In this document: piece after piece, positions 54,701-60,893 of the stretch
Position numbering within the stretch: position 1 is the first letter of the stretch
Layout: the number at the start of each line of letters is the position of its first letter
Assembly: GCF_004794105.1 (NCBI RefSeq)
Contig: NZ_SRYR01000004.1
Coordinates: 186,001 to 250,000 of the forward strand
DNA from: Clostridium sartagoforme
GTDB taxonomy: Bacteria; Bacillota; Clostridia; Clostridiales; Clostridiaceae
Reading direction: 5' to 3'
Length of the DNA stretch: 64,000 nucleotides
Translations under genes and position numbers: made by a program
The notes under the pieces: model-generated
Databases searched by the model: none
What the model saw: only the letters and a program-made list of their open reading frames with translations
What the model was told of the DNA's origin: nothing

Positions 54701-56055
54701 GGTTTAATTATTCTTCATTTACATTATCTTTAAAAGAAGCAAGTTATCCTCCAGTAATTAATGCATCAAATGCAGAAATTGAATTAGGTGATTCTCTAAA
54801 TAGTATAAATTTGAGTGAATTATTTAAAGTTAAAGTAGAAAATGCAAAAATAGATGATGTAAAATACGATATTTCAAAGGTTGATACTAATAAAATTGGA
54901 GAATATGATGTTGTTATAACTGTTGAAGCTAATGGAACAAGTGTTAATAAAACAGTTAAATTACAAGTGAAAGATACGAAAGCACCAATTATAAAAGCAG
55001 AAGATGCAATTGTTGAGCTTGGATGTAAGGATGCACTTAAAGATATTATTGGATTGGTTGTAAAAGATGCAGATAATGCTGTGTATGAAATTGAAACAAA
55101 CTATGATCCTAATGTTGTAGGTGAATATGAAGTAAAGATTATTGCAACTGATAATTCAGGTAATAAGTCTAGCAAGGTGGTTAAAGTTTCAGTTATAAAT
55201 AATGTAGTTGTTACTATTGATGCAGAAAATGCTGAAGTAGAATTGAATACAGATTTAAATAGTATAAATTTGGATGAGTTATTCAAAGTTAAAGTAGAAA
55301 ATGCAGAAATAGATAATGTGAAATATGATATTTCAAAAGTTGATACTAATAAAATTGGGAAATATGATATTGTTATCAGTGTTGAAGCTAATGGAACAAG
55401 TGTTAATAAAACAGTTAAATTACAAGTGAAAGATACGAAAGCACCAATTATAAAAGCAGAGGATGCAGTTGTTGAACTTGGATGTAAGGATGCACTTAAA
55501 GATATTATTGGATTGATTGTAGAAGATGCAGATAATGCAGTATATAAAATTGAAACAAGCTATAATCCGAATGTTGTAGGAGAATATGAAGTAAAGATTA
55601 TTGCAACTGATAATTCAGGTAATGAGTCTAGAAAAGTGGTTAAAGTTTCAGTTGTAAATAAAACAGTTGTTACTATAAATGCAGAAAATGCTGAAGTAGA
55701 ATTGAATACAGATTTAAGTAGTATAAATCTAATTGAACTATTCAAAGTTAAAGTAGATAATGCATCGCTTGATGACATAAAATTTGATTTAAATTCGGTA
55801 AATATAAATAAAATAGGTAGATATAGTATTGTTATTTCATTAGAATATAATGGCGAAAAAATTTCGAAAGTAGTAGAATTGACTGTTAAAGATAGTAAAG
55901 CCAATGATTCTACAAATAGTGATTCAGAAGTGAATGGTGGAATTGTGAACACAGGGGATGAGAATTATAGTGTAATATATATATCACTTGCAATACTTTC
56001 TGCTTTTATGATTCTATTGCTTTCAAAAAAGAAAAAAATGAAACTTAAAAAATAA
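48718..56055 (+). CDS. Giant secreted GH3-GH30 beta-glucan-degrading enzyme with CBM6-like and Ig-like modules
   Basis: 2445 residues. Signal peptide about 1-25 (IISGLLVVLILISNFPLIPVKA). GH3 about 30-635: KHFIGEG, and nucleophile Asp293 in VITDYNGVD. CBM6-like module about 641-765. GH30 about 785-1270: ASSWSPPGWMKKS, acid/base Glu1024 in LQNEPL, nucleophile Glu1126 in NLTERSVWG. Two further carbohydrate-binding-like modules (about 1285-1540), two related domains of unknown family (about 1543-1738), two more CBM6-like modules (about 1745-2008), Ig-like repeats (about 2012-2395), then a membrane helix and KKKKMKLKK tail. GH30 enzymes include endo-beta-1,6-glucanases and GH3 enzymes exo-beta-glucosidases; together they would cut a beta-glucan outside the cell and feed the PTS. 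The sortase-like motif before the helix is degenerate (IVNTGDE). Start ATG 48718 after AAGGGGG. Confidence 0.88.
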   Translation: MKRIISGLLVVLILISNFPLIPVKAEEDKVLKLINGMTLEQKVGQMLQPDTRSITPDEVKKYHIGSILSGGGASPSSGNTARDWANRLNEYQSAAIEGSGIPLLYGVDAVHGHNNVLNATIFPHNIGLGQADDVDLIKRIAEITAKEVRATGANWTFTPTLGLPKNERWGRTYECYGENAELSAKLGAAYIEGSQLDLNNTGVMATAKHFIGEGIATDGINQGDIPYDYNGLEFQDILKGELIIPYKAAIEAGAKSVMISYNSIGGVKCHGNKELITNLLKGELGFSGIVITDYNGVDQIEGKNTYQEKVVTAVNAGIDMLMVDGYEGNDKKWLAAINAIISGVKNGQIAEDRISDAVYRILKVKDDLGLLDNEKLAYADEELLKEFGGAEHREVAREAVRKSLTLLKNSYTNNETSTLMKDLKDMDKLVVAGSSANDIGMQSGGWTITWQGSAGNITEGTTIYEGLKEVADDSKTIDYKANGYFSEDSYDAAIVAIGEEPYAEYAGDRTESQLKLRDADINVINNIKKYHPDLPIIAVLTTGRPITIVEQLEDFDAVIMAGFPGTEGAGIADVLLGDYDFTGHLTFTWPWYANDITLKLKDETKVLFEYGRGLTKDQVTPIRTDKPVDGKVIDLEKTGGVVQAEAYYSKHNDINLENNGTSIGHFWQGRDLIYKVNIPESAKYRFVLNTATANQLVNVAMDVYVDGKKFYSSSKELSNTGGWNSWKEIEMDDSINLPIGEHTIKIVSQSKDFNVDYFKYIKTDGEYEEPKDDSNNVGNGTLIEKNAVSVTMSSSENSQSMNWYKGEQPIENTNSKKDYLDITNADSSDLTTISIDDDKVYQDVLGIGISIEESTVNNIMKMSEEERKSFIRRLVSPEDGMGNTLFRVTIGTSDFTGREFYTYYDGTGKELDGQPDWYNETGNGFTIQKDKDYNIIKVVKEILEVAEEEGVKDDIKFFASSWSPPGWMKKSTSASNSYPNNDKLLKGGALRDEHIEDLAKYYVRFIEEYQKEGIPIYAMTLQNEPLLEINYPSCYITGKQEAKLAKVIKEELNKSTILNEEEKNVKVWAFDHNFSEANSFVNDLFATEDGRENVDGIAFHPYGGVPETMGALYEKYKDKYTMNLTERSVWGTNGANDIITWFRNGSESYNSWVTMLDSNISPHQWVGTPDPTLFVKDAESKDGYWATPEVYIMGQFTKYIRPGFARIDSTNGSSSTVTNVAFKDPKTGEIVMVVANRSGKDQTFKVVMDGTQFNATLPAGNVATYSWTPIEESEYKDITNDLTLDDVKLIGNGTIENNIISGVDSTTKLDYLVNVKQAGTYKVTFDIAAGGEWDKDYNVLVSQSDNVLGKASIRRYVSAENEKYNTYSQIQTFVTFEGAGLQKVTLSFPEGGLNFKDVHFSKMNSVITVPGKVDTSNSFFTHGLVKGETENFAFSDIDDYVDYKVDVQKAGTYDLILDVATTEIDSGFGIYSFMPDKYDYDNSTEGTYLGDAEIIKTGDDMSIYQKQTVEVTFKEAGEQFLRFKFNKGNTNLKSIIIGNAINISNVELIEGSLDGKAFNVELESGKFNDSLDKKNWNLDLPEGVEFSITRIDYNNVSIILSGEAERDFDVDKDIKITVNASEYGGTNDTFVEGIFKIIAVNDLESLEMDKEISFGQEEVNIKLIGGTFADDLSNKIELTGTASKYVTIEEVNKIDKNTVKLVLKWNPIYGSAVNGTITLKQDAYDDGSIPLSVESRFNPTNEEPKAIEVNNVDSVSLTEDKSYRSEGSISSNAIKGNYVDFYLDIEEEGNYVISYKVKNNNAISNGLKISGGLGYATDNKASISFTKFWGATLGYKNTLNFEKGKQTLRFEINGSSDGFEIKDITIKKLNEPVDIKATTTITADQTIGGSTDLGWAIETKNGQNSIGNQVVGSYQDYYVNVEQAGIYEFKIKSGRNTVNNATAILQKVNGTEITELGSVEAAKTGSWDTFKDSEIIEVELQSGNQILRIYDDIDGFNYSSFTLSLKEASYPPVINASNAEIELGDSLNSINLSELFKVKVENAKIDDVKYDISKVDTNKIGEYDVVITVEANGTSVNKTVKLQVKDTKAPIIKAEDAIVELGCKDALKDIIGLVVKDADNAVYEIETNYDPNVVGEYEVKIIATDNSGNKSSKVVKVSVINNVVVTIDAENAEVELNTDLNSINLDELFKVKVENAEIDNVKYDISKVDTNKIGKYDIVISVEANGTSVNKTVKLQVKDTKAPIIKAEDAVVELGCKDALKDIIGLIVEDADNAVYKIETSYNPNVVGEYEVKIIATDNSGNESRKVVKVSVVNKTVVTINAENAEVELNTDLSSINLIELFKVKVDNASLDDIKFDLNSVNINKIGRYSIVISLEYNGEKISKVVELTVKDSKANDSTNSDSEVNGGIVNTGDENYSVIYISLAILSAFMILLLSKKKKMKLKK
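54769..55900 (+). repeat. 459-bp tandem repeat within the GH3-GH30 gene
   Basis: Two full units (54769-55227 and 55228-55686) and a partial third follow with an exact period of 459 bp (153 residues). The units are very similar at DNA level; long stretches such as AATAAAACAGTTAAATTAC are identical. Each unit encodes two Ig-like domains (VEANGTSVNKTVKLQVKDTK; IIATDNSGN). Confidence 0.9.
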
Positions 56056-56209
56056 TTATATTTTATAATTTATTTATAACTTAAATATAAAAATACATTT
56101 GTTTAAAATTTACCATAGCAGATAATCTAAGTGATTATCTGCTATTTTAATATAAATTAAAGAGAATAGAATTTGTTATAGTCTATAATTAGATTAATGA
56201 TAAACTTTA

Positions 56210-56238
56210 TTGACAACCATATTTTGGAGGTATATTAT
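56210..56238 (+). promoter_or_regulatory. Promoter resembling that of guaB, before the DUF815 pseudogene
   Basis: TTGACA (56210-56215), 17 bases, TATTAT (56233-56238), followed by ATCTATAAATTAAAAC exactly as after the guaB promoter at 40352. No riboswitch follows. Confidence 0.6.
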
Positions 56239-56304
56239 TATCTATAAATTAAAACTTGGGCATTAAAAATTAAAGTAATGGGGAAATAAAAAGGGGGTAA
56301 TATT

Positions 56305-57319
56305 ATGAGTTCATTGGAGCTAATTAATATTAAAGTAAAGTCATTTATAGTATTTAATAAGATATTTGAGGACAAGGTTATGAAATCATTTATTGATATG
56401 ATTGATGTTAAGGAAAGTAGTACTATAGAAAAAATTGAAAAGTATAGTAATTTTGTTCGTGAGCTTTTTGAAAAGAATGAAAGCTTTTCTGAGTATATTC
56501 GGCAGCTTATTGTATTTGATGAAAATATCTATATTCGTAAATTATCTAATAAGGAAGCTGTTTCTGAGATGTTAGAAAAATGTGTGAAGCATGAACTTGA
56601 AACTCTTAAAGAAATTTCAATGATAATAGCTAAGGAGATAAAAGAAGAAGTTGGATGTGCTATATTCTTACCAGAGTAGACAACTAACTCAGAATATGAT
56701 TTTAATAAAATGTATAGAGAAAGAAAGGAGAATCTATTTACCTTAGGGTATGGTATTTATGCAAATAATATTATGTTTACTTATAATAAAGGGGAAGTAG
56801 TACCTGTAAAATATCCTGATAATATTAGATTATCAAGTCACATTGGTTATGAAAGGCAGCAAAAAAGAATTATTGATAATACTTATGCTTTTATAAAAGA
56901 AAGACCAGCTGTTAATGTTCTTTTATATGGTGATGAAGGAACAGGTAAATCTTCTACAATAAAGGCAATAGTTAATGAATTTGCTGATAAAGGATTAAGG
57001 ATGATAGAAGTTAGAGAAGGGGACTTGCTTAAATTATCTGAGCTTATAGAGAAGCTTGCAAACGATCTTTTTAAATTTATTATATTTATTGATGAATTAT
57101 ATTTTGCAAAAAATAATTAAGAAATTAGAGCTTTAAAGGCAATTTTAGTAGGCTCAGTATCTGCTAAAATAGAAAATATGGTTTTATATTCAACAAGTAA
57201 TAGACGTCATTTAGTTTAGGAATCCTTTTCTGATAGAAATGGAGATGACATTCATATAAATGAGACAATAGAAGAGCAGATATATTTAGCAGATAGGTTT
57301 GGATTATCTATACATTCTC
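56305..57319 (+). pseudogene. Decayed DUF815-family AAA+ ATPase gene
   Basis: One continuous frame with three nonsense codons (TAG 56677, TAA 57118, TAG 57217). Before the first stop is the helical N-terminal region. After it come the DUF815 blocks IRLSSHIGYERQQ, Walker A LLYGDEGTGKSS, Walker B FIIFIDELYF, then a segment with STSNRRHLV and the near-C-terminal LADRFGLSI. The gene stops within a few codons of that point, where guaA sequence begins at 57320, so the C-terminus is cut off. GGGGG precedes ATG 56305. It was clearly once a real gene; no function is expected now. Confidence 0.85.
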
Positions 57320-57558
57320 TACTTTGCAGCACTTACTAATATGAGATCAGTAGGAGTAATGGGAGATGAAAGAACTTATGATTATGCTATAGCACTTAGA
57401 GCTGTAACAACAAGTGATTTCATGACAGCAGAATCAGCTGACCTTCCAGGGAAGTACTTGGAAAAGTAACAACTAGAATAGTAAATGAAGTTAAAGGCGT
57501 TAACCGTGTGCTTTATGATTGCACAGGAAAACCACCAGCTACTATAGAATTCGAGTAA
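57320..57558 (+). pseudogene. Displaced 3' end of guaA (remnant 1)
   Basis: Matches guaA 43702-43941 over its whole length, with six substitutions and one deleted T (within CTTCCA(T)GGG). All six substitutions are third-position and synonymous: GCC/GCA, AAC/AAT, GGT/GGC, GCA/GCT, ATT/ATA, TTT/TTC. The copy therefore diverged while it was part of a working gene and lost its frame later. It has no start of its own. Expected product of site-specific insertion into guaA, where the incoming element supplies a new gene end. Confidence 0.92.
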
Positions 57559-57564
57559 TTAGTA

Positions 57565-57605
57565 ATAGCTCACAAACAAAGCAGTTATGCAGGTTTGTGG
57601 GCTAT
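57565..57605 (+). terminator. Terminator behind guaA remnant 1
   Basis: ATAGC-T-CACAAAC (57565-57577) pairs with GTTTGTG-G-GCTAT (57593-57605). It is probably the terminator that originally followed the displaced guaA end. Confidence 0.65.
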
Positions 57606-57698
57606 ATTTATGTTTTATAAAAATAAAATGACAATACTTTTTGAAAAATAGCTTTGCAATTTTAAGATGGCTTGTAAGTACATAGATAAATGGTGTAA

Positions 57699-58667
57699 TT
57701 AGTAGCTAGAAAATTCATTATTACAAGGCACTTCAATAGCATCACTAATAATCAATTCATCTTCTAATATATGATGATTTGGATTGCTTAATAATGTATC
57801 TTGAAGAGATTCTTTCAATTTATCACAGCAAGGTTTAAAGGTGAAATATGTAATCCCGCCGCCTATTACACCGCCAACAACTGGAATTGCTTTTTTAAAG
57901 AAGCCAGCAAAGACCTTTTTTGTCATGTTAACTCCGAACCATTTTGCAACTCTTTTTACAATTGGATAAATAGTACCTTTTGTTAGTGCAGCTTTTAGTA
58001 ATTTCTTTTCAACACCTTTTGCTAATGCTGCTGCCATTGTTCTCAAAGCAGTATTAGCACCATGGACTCCATACATAGCCCCTAAGCAAATAATTAAAAG
58101 ATTTATTGTTTCTGAGTCAAATTTATGACCTTTTTCTGTAGTATCTATTTCAGGAAATCCATATAGATACATAAGTTTTTGAGTAGCTCTTAGCATATAT
58201 CCGTAATATTGTGCGATATCAGTTGGGACAGTAGCCGCCATAGCGAATCCACCAGGCATTCCTAATGCAGTGGATATTCCTGAGACACAGTTTCTTTCAT
58301 ATTTAATTACTTCATCAGCAATCTTATCAATTACACTTGATGGTATTTTAGCATATGCTGGATTAGAAGTTATTGCATCATCAATAATATTTTGAGGATA
58401 ATTTTTCATTAATTCTTTTTGGAGAAAATTAGCTCGGTTAACTTTTATACCAGGTGTTCGTAATCCTAAAATAATAAAATCTTCAATATCTATCTCACCA
58501 TTTCCGTTTACATCTACTGCATTAATTACAGAGTCTTTAGATTTAGCAACTACTCCTTTTGTTTTATCAGCAACATTTGATACTGCTGTTCCTGCCCCCT
58601 TAACTATGCTGTTGAAAGTTTCCTTCATATTTTTATTACTTTTTAATTGGTTCTTATCATCCTTCAT
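57699..58667 (-). CDS. EcsC-family protein with EF-hand-like calcium loop
   Basis: A 322-residue protein. The central EcsC domain (about 125-290) includes GFAMAATVPTDIAQYYGYMLRATQKLMYLYG and a Gly-rich hydrophobic hairpin AIPVVGGVIGGGITYF. Before it, DVNGNGEIDIEDF at about residues 51-63 is a canonical dockerin/EF-hand calcium-binding loop. GAGGGG precedes the start at 58667. EcsC function is not established; it may act at the membrane in protein handling. The gene lies alone between the two guaA remnants, so it is the cargo of the second insertion. Confidence 0.75.
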   Translation of the reverse strand: MKDDKNQLKSNKNMKETFNSIVKGAGTAVSNVADKTKGVVAKSKDSVINAVDVNGNGEIDIEDFIILGLRTPGIKVNRANFLQKELMKNYPQNIIDDAITSNPAYAKIPSSVIDKIADEVIKYERNCVSGISTALGMPGGFAMAATVPTDIAQYYGYMLRATQKLMYLYGFPEIDTTEKGHKFDSETINLLIICLGAMYGVHGANTALRTMAAALAKGVEKKLLKAALTKGTIYPIVKRVAKWFGVNMTKKVFAGFFKKAIPVVGGVIGGGITYFTFKPCCDKLKESLQDTLLSNPNHHILEDELIISDAIEVPCNNEFSSY

Positions 58668-58973
58668 TTATTTACCCCTCATTCATAACAATATGTGTAA
58701 AATATATAAATTGCTTTTTATTATATTATCAGCAATAAATAAAAGTATTTTTATAAATACGTATAATTAAATTTTACTATATGGATGCACCTTTCTTTAA
58801 CTAACTTATTTTACTTATTTGGGAAAAGTGTATTTACAATTCATTTTTTACATAATTCATTAAATTTAGTAGTTATTTCATAAATTATTATACTACAATA
58901 ATAATTCCCAATAAAGGTTTACAATGACTTTACAGAAGATATGCAGAGAGGTTTTGATTATCTATATATTCTA

Positions 58974-59084
58974 TACTTTAGAGTCCTTACTAATATGAGA
59001 TCAGTAAGAGTAGTGGGACATAAAAGAACTTATGATAATTCTACATCACTTAGAGGTGTAACAAAAAGTGATTTCATGATAGTA
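58974..59084 (+). pseudogene. Older, decayed 3' guaA fragment (remnant 2)
   Basis: TACTTT at 58974 aligns with guaA 43702, then CTTACTAATATGAGATCAGTA, GGACATAAAAGAACTTATGAT and AGTGATTTCATGA follow the guaA sequence with roughly 15-20% differences, many changing amino acids. It begins at the same guaA base as remnant 1 and is preceded, as there, by ATTCT. It breaks off near 59084. This is a second, older integration scar. Confidence 0.82.
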
Positions 59085-59089
59085 TAAAT

Positions 59090-59126
59090 ACCAAAAGCAC
59101 AAATCAAAAAGATTTATGCTTTTGGT
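59090..59126 (-). terminator. Terminator overlapping the 3' end of rpiR
   Basis: ACCAAAAGCA (59090-59099) and TGCTTTTGGT (59117-59126) form a ten-pair stem. Read on the minus strand it ends the regulator gene, whose stop codon lies inside the loop. Confidence 0.7.
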
Positions 59127-59842
59127 GTTTTTGTATAACGATTAATAAGATACTCTATTAAATTCAGAGAGTTACCAAAAAAGTAATTTAAATTCTGATT
59201 TTCATGATCTATACCAGTGGCTCCACTTTCTACAATGAAGGAAAGGTCACTTTTGGTAGCGTAGCTACTGTGTTCTGTAGCTGTCAAAGCAATAACTTTA
59301 CCTCCATAACTCTTACATTCATCCATTTTGAGTAAACCATTTTTGTTTTCACCTGATTGGGAAAATGTAATTAAGGTATAAGGTGTTTGATCTGATACCA
59401 AACTTATTTCCACACCTTCTAAATCAATAGCATAAATTTTTTTCAAGAGTAATTTACGATATGTATAATTAACTAGGGTTTGACAAAATCCTTCACCATA
59501 CAAATAGATTTTTTTATTGGAAAAAGCATCATTAAAATAACTATCTATGTGATCCCAGTCTTGATTTACCATTGCAAAAGGAAAGTCTTCCATTTGATTT
59601 GTAGACTTATGTGAAAATTCTTTTGAAAGGAAAAAGATTAGTTCTTTAAAATTATTAAAACCAGCTCTTTTTGCTAAGCGACTGATTGAGGATTGGGAAG
59701 TATAGTTCATTTGTGCAACAGTACGAATGTCAATGACGGCTTCACTTTTAATCGATTCTATAATGTTTTCTATTATTTTTTCATCTTCATCGCGAAAGTT
59801 ACTGTTGGGAAATAAACGATTTAAATAGTAAATTTTTGCCAT
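59114..59842 (-). CDS. RpiR-family transcriptional regulator (HTH_6 plus SIS domain)
   Basis: 242 residues from ATG 59840-59842; AGGAG lies upstream, while a start ten codons earlier has none. N-terminal HTH (about 30-75: TVAQMNYTSQSSISRLAKRAGFNNFKEL) and C-terminal SIS sugar-phosphate-binding domain (about 100-225: IYLYGEGFCQTLV, TPYTLITFSQSGENKNG). Members sense a phosphosugar and control sugar operons. It is divergent from chbG-IIBC-GH4 and is probably their regulator, acting at the palindromes in 59883-59982. Confidence 0.85.
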   Translation of the reverse strand: MAKIYYLNRLFPNSNFRDEDEKIIENIIESIKSEAVIDIRTVAQMNYTSQSSISRLAKRAGFNNFKELIFFLSKEFSHKSTNQMEDFPFAMVNQDWDHIDSYFNDAFSNKKIYLYGEGFCQTLVNYTYRKLLLKKIYAIDLEGVEISLVSDQTPYTLITFSQSGENKNGLLKMDECKSYGGKVIALTATEHSSYATKSDLSFIVESGATGIDHENQNLNYFFGNSLNLIEYLINRYTKTPKA

Positions 59843-59882
59843 GATATCACGCTCCTGTGAAAGTATATTCATAAAGTGAAAT

Positions 59883-59982
59883 CGTAACCATGCTAGTGTA
59901 TAAGCATTGTTTACGCTTTTTTTATATAATATACTATTAACATAAAGAAAGCAAATACAATTGTATGAATATAGTTTCTTTA
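59883..59982 (+). promoter_or_regulatory. Divergent control region of the chbG operon: promoter, two inverted repeats, possible cre
   Basis: TTGTTT (59907-59912), 17 bases, TATACT (59930-59935). An imperfect inverted repeat CGTAACCATGC...GCATTGTTTACG (59883-59914) covers the -35. Downstream of the start lies a nested palindrome: ATACAATTGTAT (59955-59966) inside TAAAGAAA (59943-59950)/TTTCTTTA (59975-59982). The reverse of 59907-59922 matches the cre consensus at about 14 of 16 positions. The likely ligands are RpiR and CcpA. Confidence 0.55.
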
Positions 59983-60035
59983 ATAAAATATGGTCATATA
60001 ACTTAAAAGACCGTCTTTAATGAAAGAGGGAGATT

Positions 60036-60821
60036 ATGAAAAAAGTAATTATCAATGCTGATGATTTTGGATACTCTTCAGCAGTGAATCTAGGAATCAT
60101 AAAAGCTTATAAAGAAGGGATTCTGACCTCTACAACTTTAATGGCTAATATGCCAGGATGTGATGAAGCTATTACCCTTGCTAAGGAAAACCCAGATCTT
60201 GGAGTAGGTGGTCATCTTGTTTTAACTTGTGGAAAACCTTTAACTAAAGGAGAGTCACTCATAGATGGAAACGGAGATTTTTATAGTCTAGCTGAATATA
60301 AAAAACATCGTAATGAAATGTGTGATGAAGAAATTTTCCAGGAATGGTGCTATCAAATTGATTATTTAATTGATCATGGACTTAAGTTGACTCATTTGGA
60401 TAGTCATCATCATGCCCATACATTTCCTGAAAATTTGGAGATAACGAAAAGAATTGCAGATAAATATCATTTGTGTTTTAGAAATGTCTTTGAGTTAGAA
60501 GAAAATATAGAGTTACCTGTTCAGAAGGGAATTAAGGGTTTTCTAGATTTAATGGATCATTCAGCCATTCGTGACTTAACAATACCTTTTGAAGAAAACC
60601 GAATTAGATGTTTCGAGGAAATTCAAGCAGTCCTTGATCAAGTTGAAGATAATGAGATAACAGAGCTTATGGTTCATCCAGCTTATGTAGATGAGATTCT
60701 GTATTTCAATTCTTCATTCAATATTCAAAGGATGAAGGAAGTATCAATTTTGTGTGACTCACAAATGAAGCAACTATTTGAAGATAATCAGATTGTGACA
60801 TGCAGTTACAAAAATGTATAA
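60036..60821 (+). CDS. chbG: ChbG/YdjC-family carbohydrate deacetylase
   Basis: 261 residues, family length. The metal site is intact: INADDFGYS at the N-terminus and LTHLDSHHHAHTFP near residues 118-131; VGGHLVLTCGKPL and ELMVHPAYVD are also typical. In E. coli ChbG removes one acetyl group from chitobiose-6-phosphate so that the GH4 enzyme ChbF can act. A GH4 enzyme and a PTS permease follow, so an acetylated disaccharide phosphate is the likely substrate. AGAGGGAG precedes ATG 60036. A short hairpin (CAACTTTT/AAAAGTTG, near 60839) lies in the 72 bases before the PTS gene. Confidence 0.87.
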   Translation: MKKVIINADDFGYSSAVNLGIIKAYKEGILTSTTLMANMPGCDEAITLAKENPDLGVGGHLVLTCGKPLTKGESLIDGNGDFYSLAEYKKHRNEMCDEEIFQEWCYQIDYLIDHGLKLTHLDSHHHAHTFPENLEITKRIADKYHLCFRNVFELEENIELPVQKGIKGFLDLMDHSAIRDLTIPFEENRIRCFEEIQAVLDQVEDNEITELMVHPAYVDEILYFNSSFNIQRMKEVSILCDSQMKQLFEDNQIVTCSYKNV

Positions 60822-60893
60822 GTATTTGTTGATTAGCAACTTTTTTAAAAGTTGTAATAATTAAATTAAAACTATTAAAGGGGAGAGACATAT

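Noticed and set aside
54769-55900. Regular repeats considered as a CRISPR array
   Set aside because: Period is 459 bp, in-frame coding, no short repeats with unique spacers.
56677-56679. Recoding of the in-frame TAG (pyrrolysine or read-through) in the DUF815 gene
   Set aside because: Two further stops of different type and a truncated 3' end make simple decay the better explanation.
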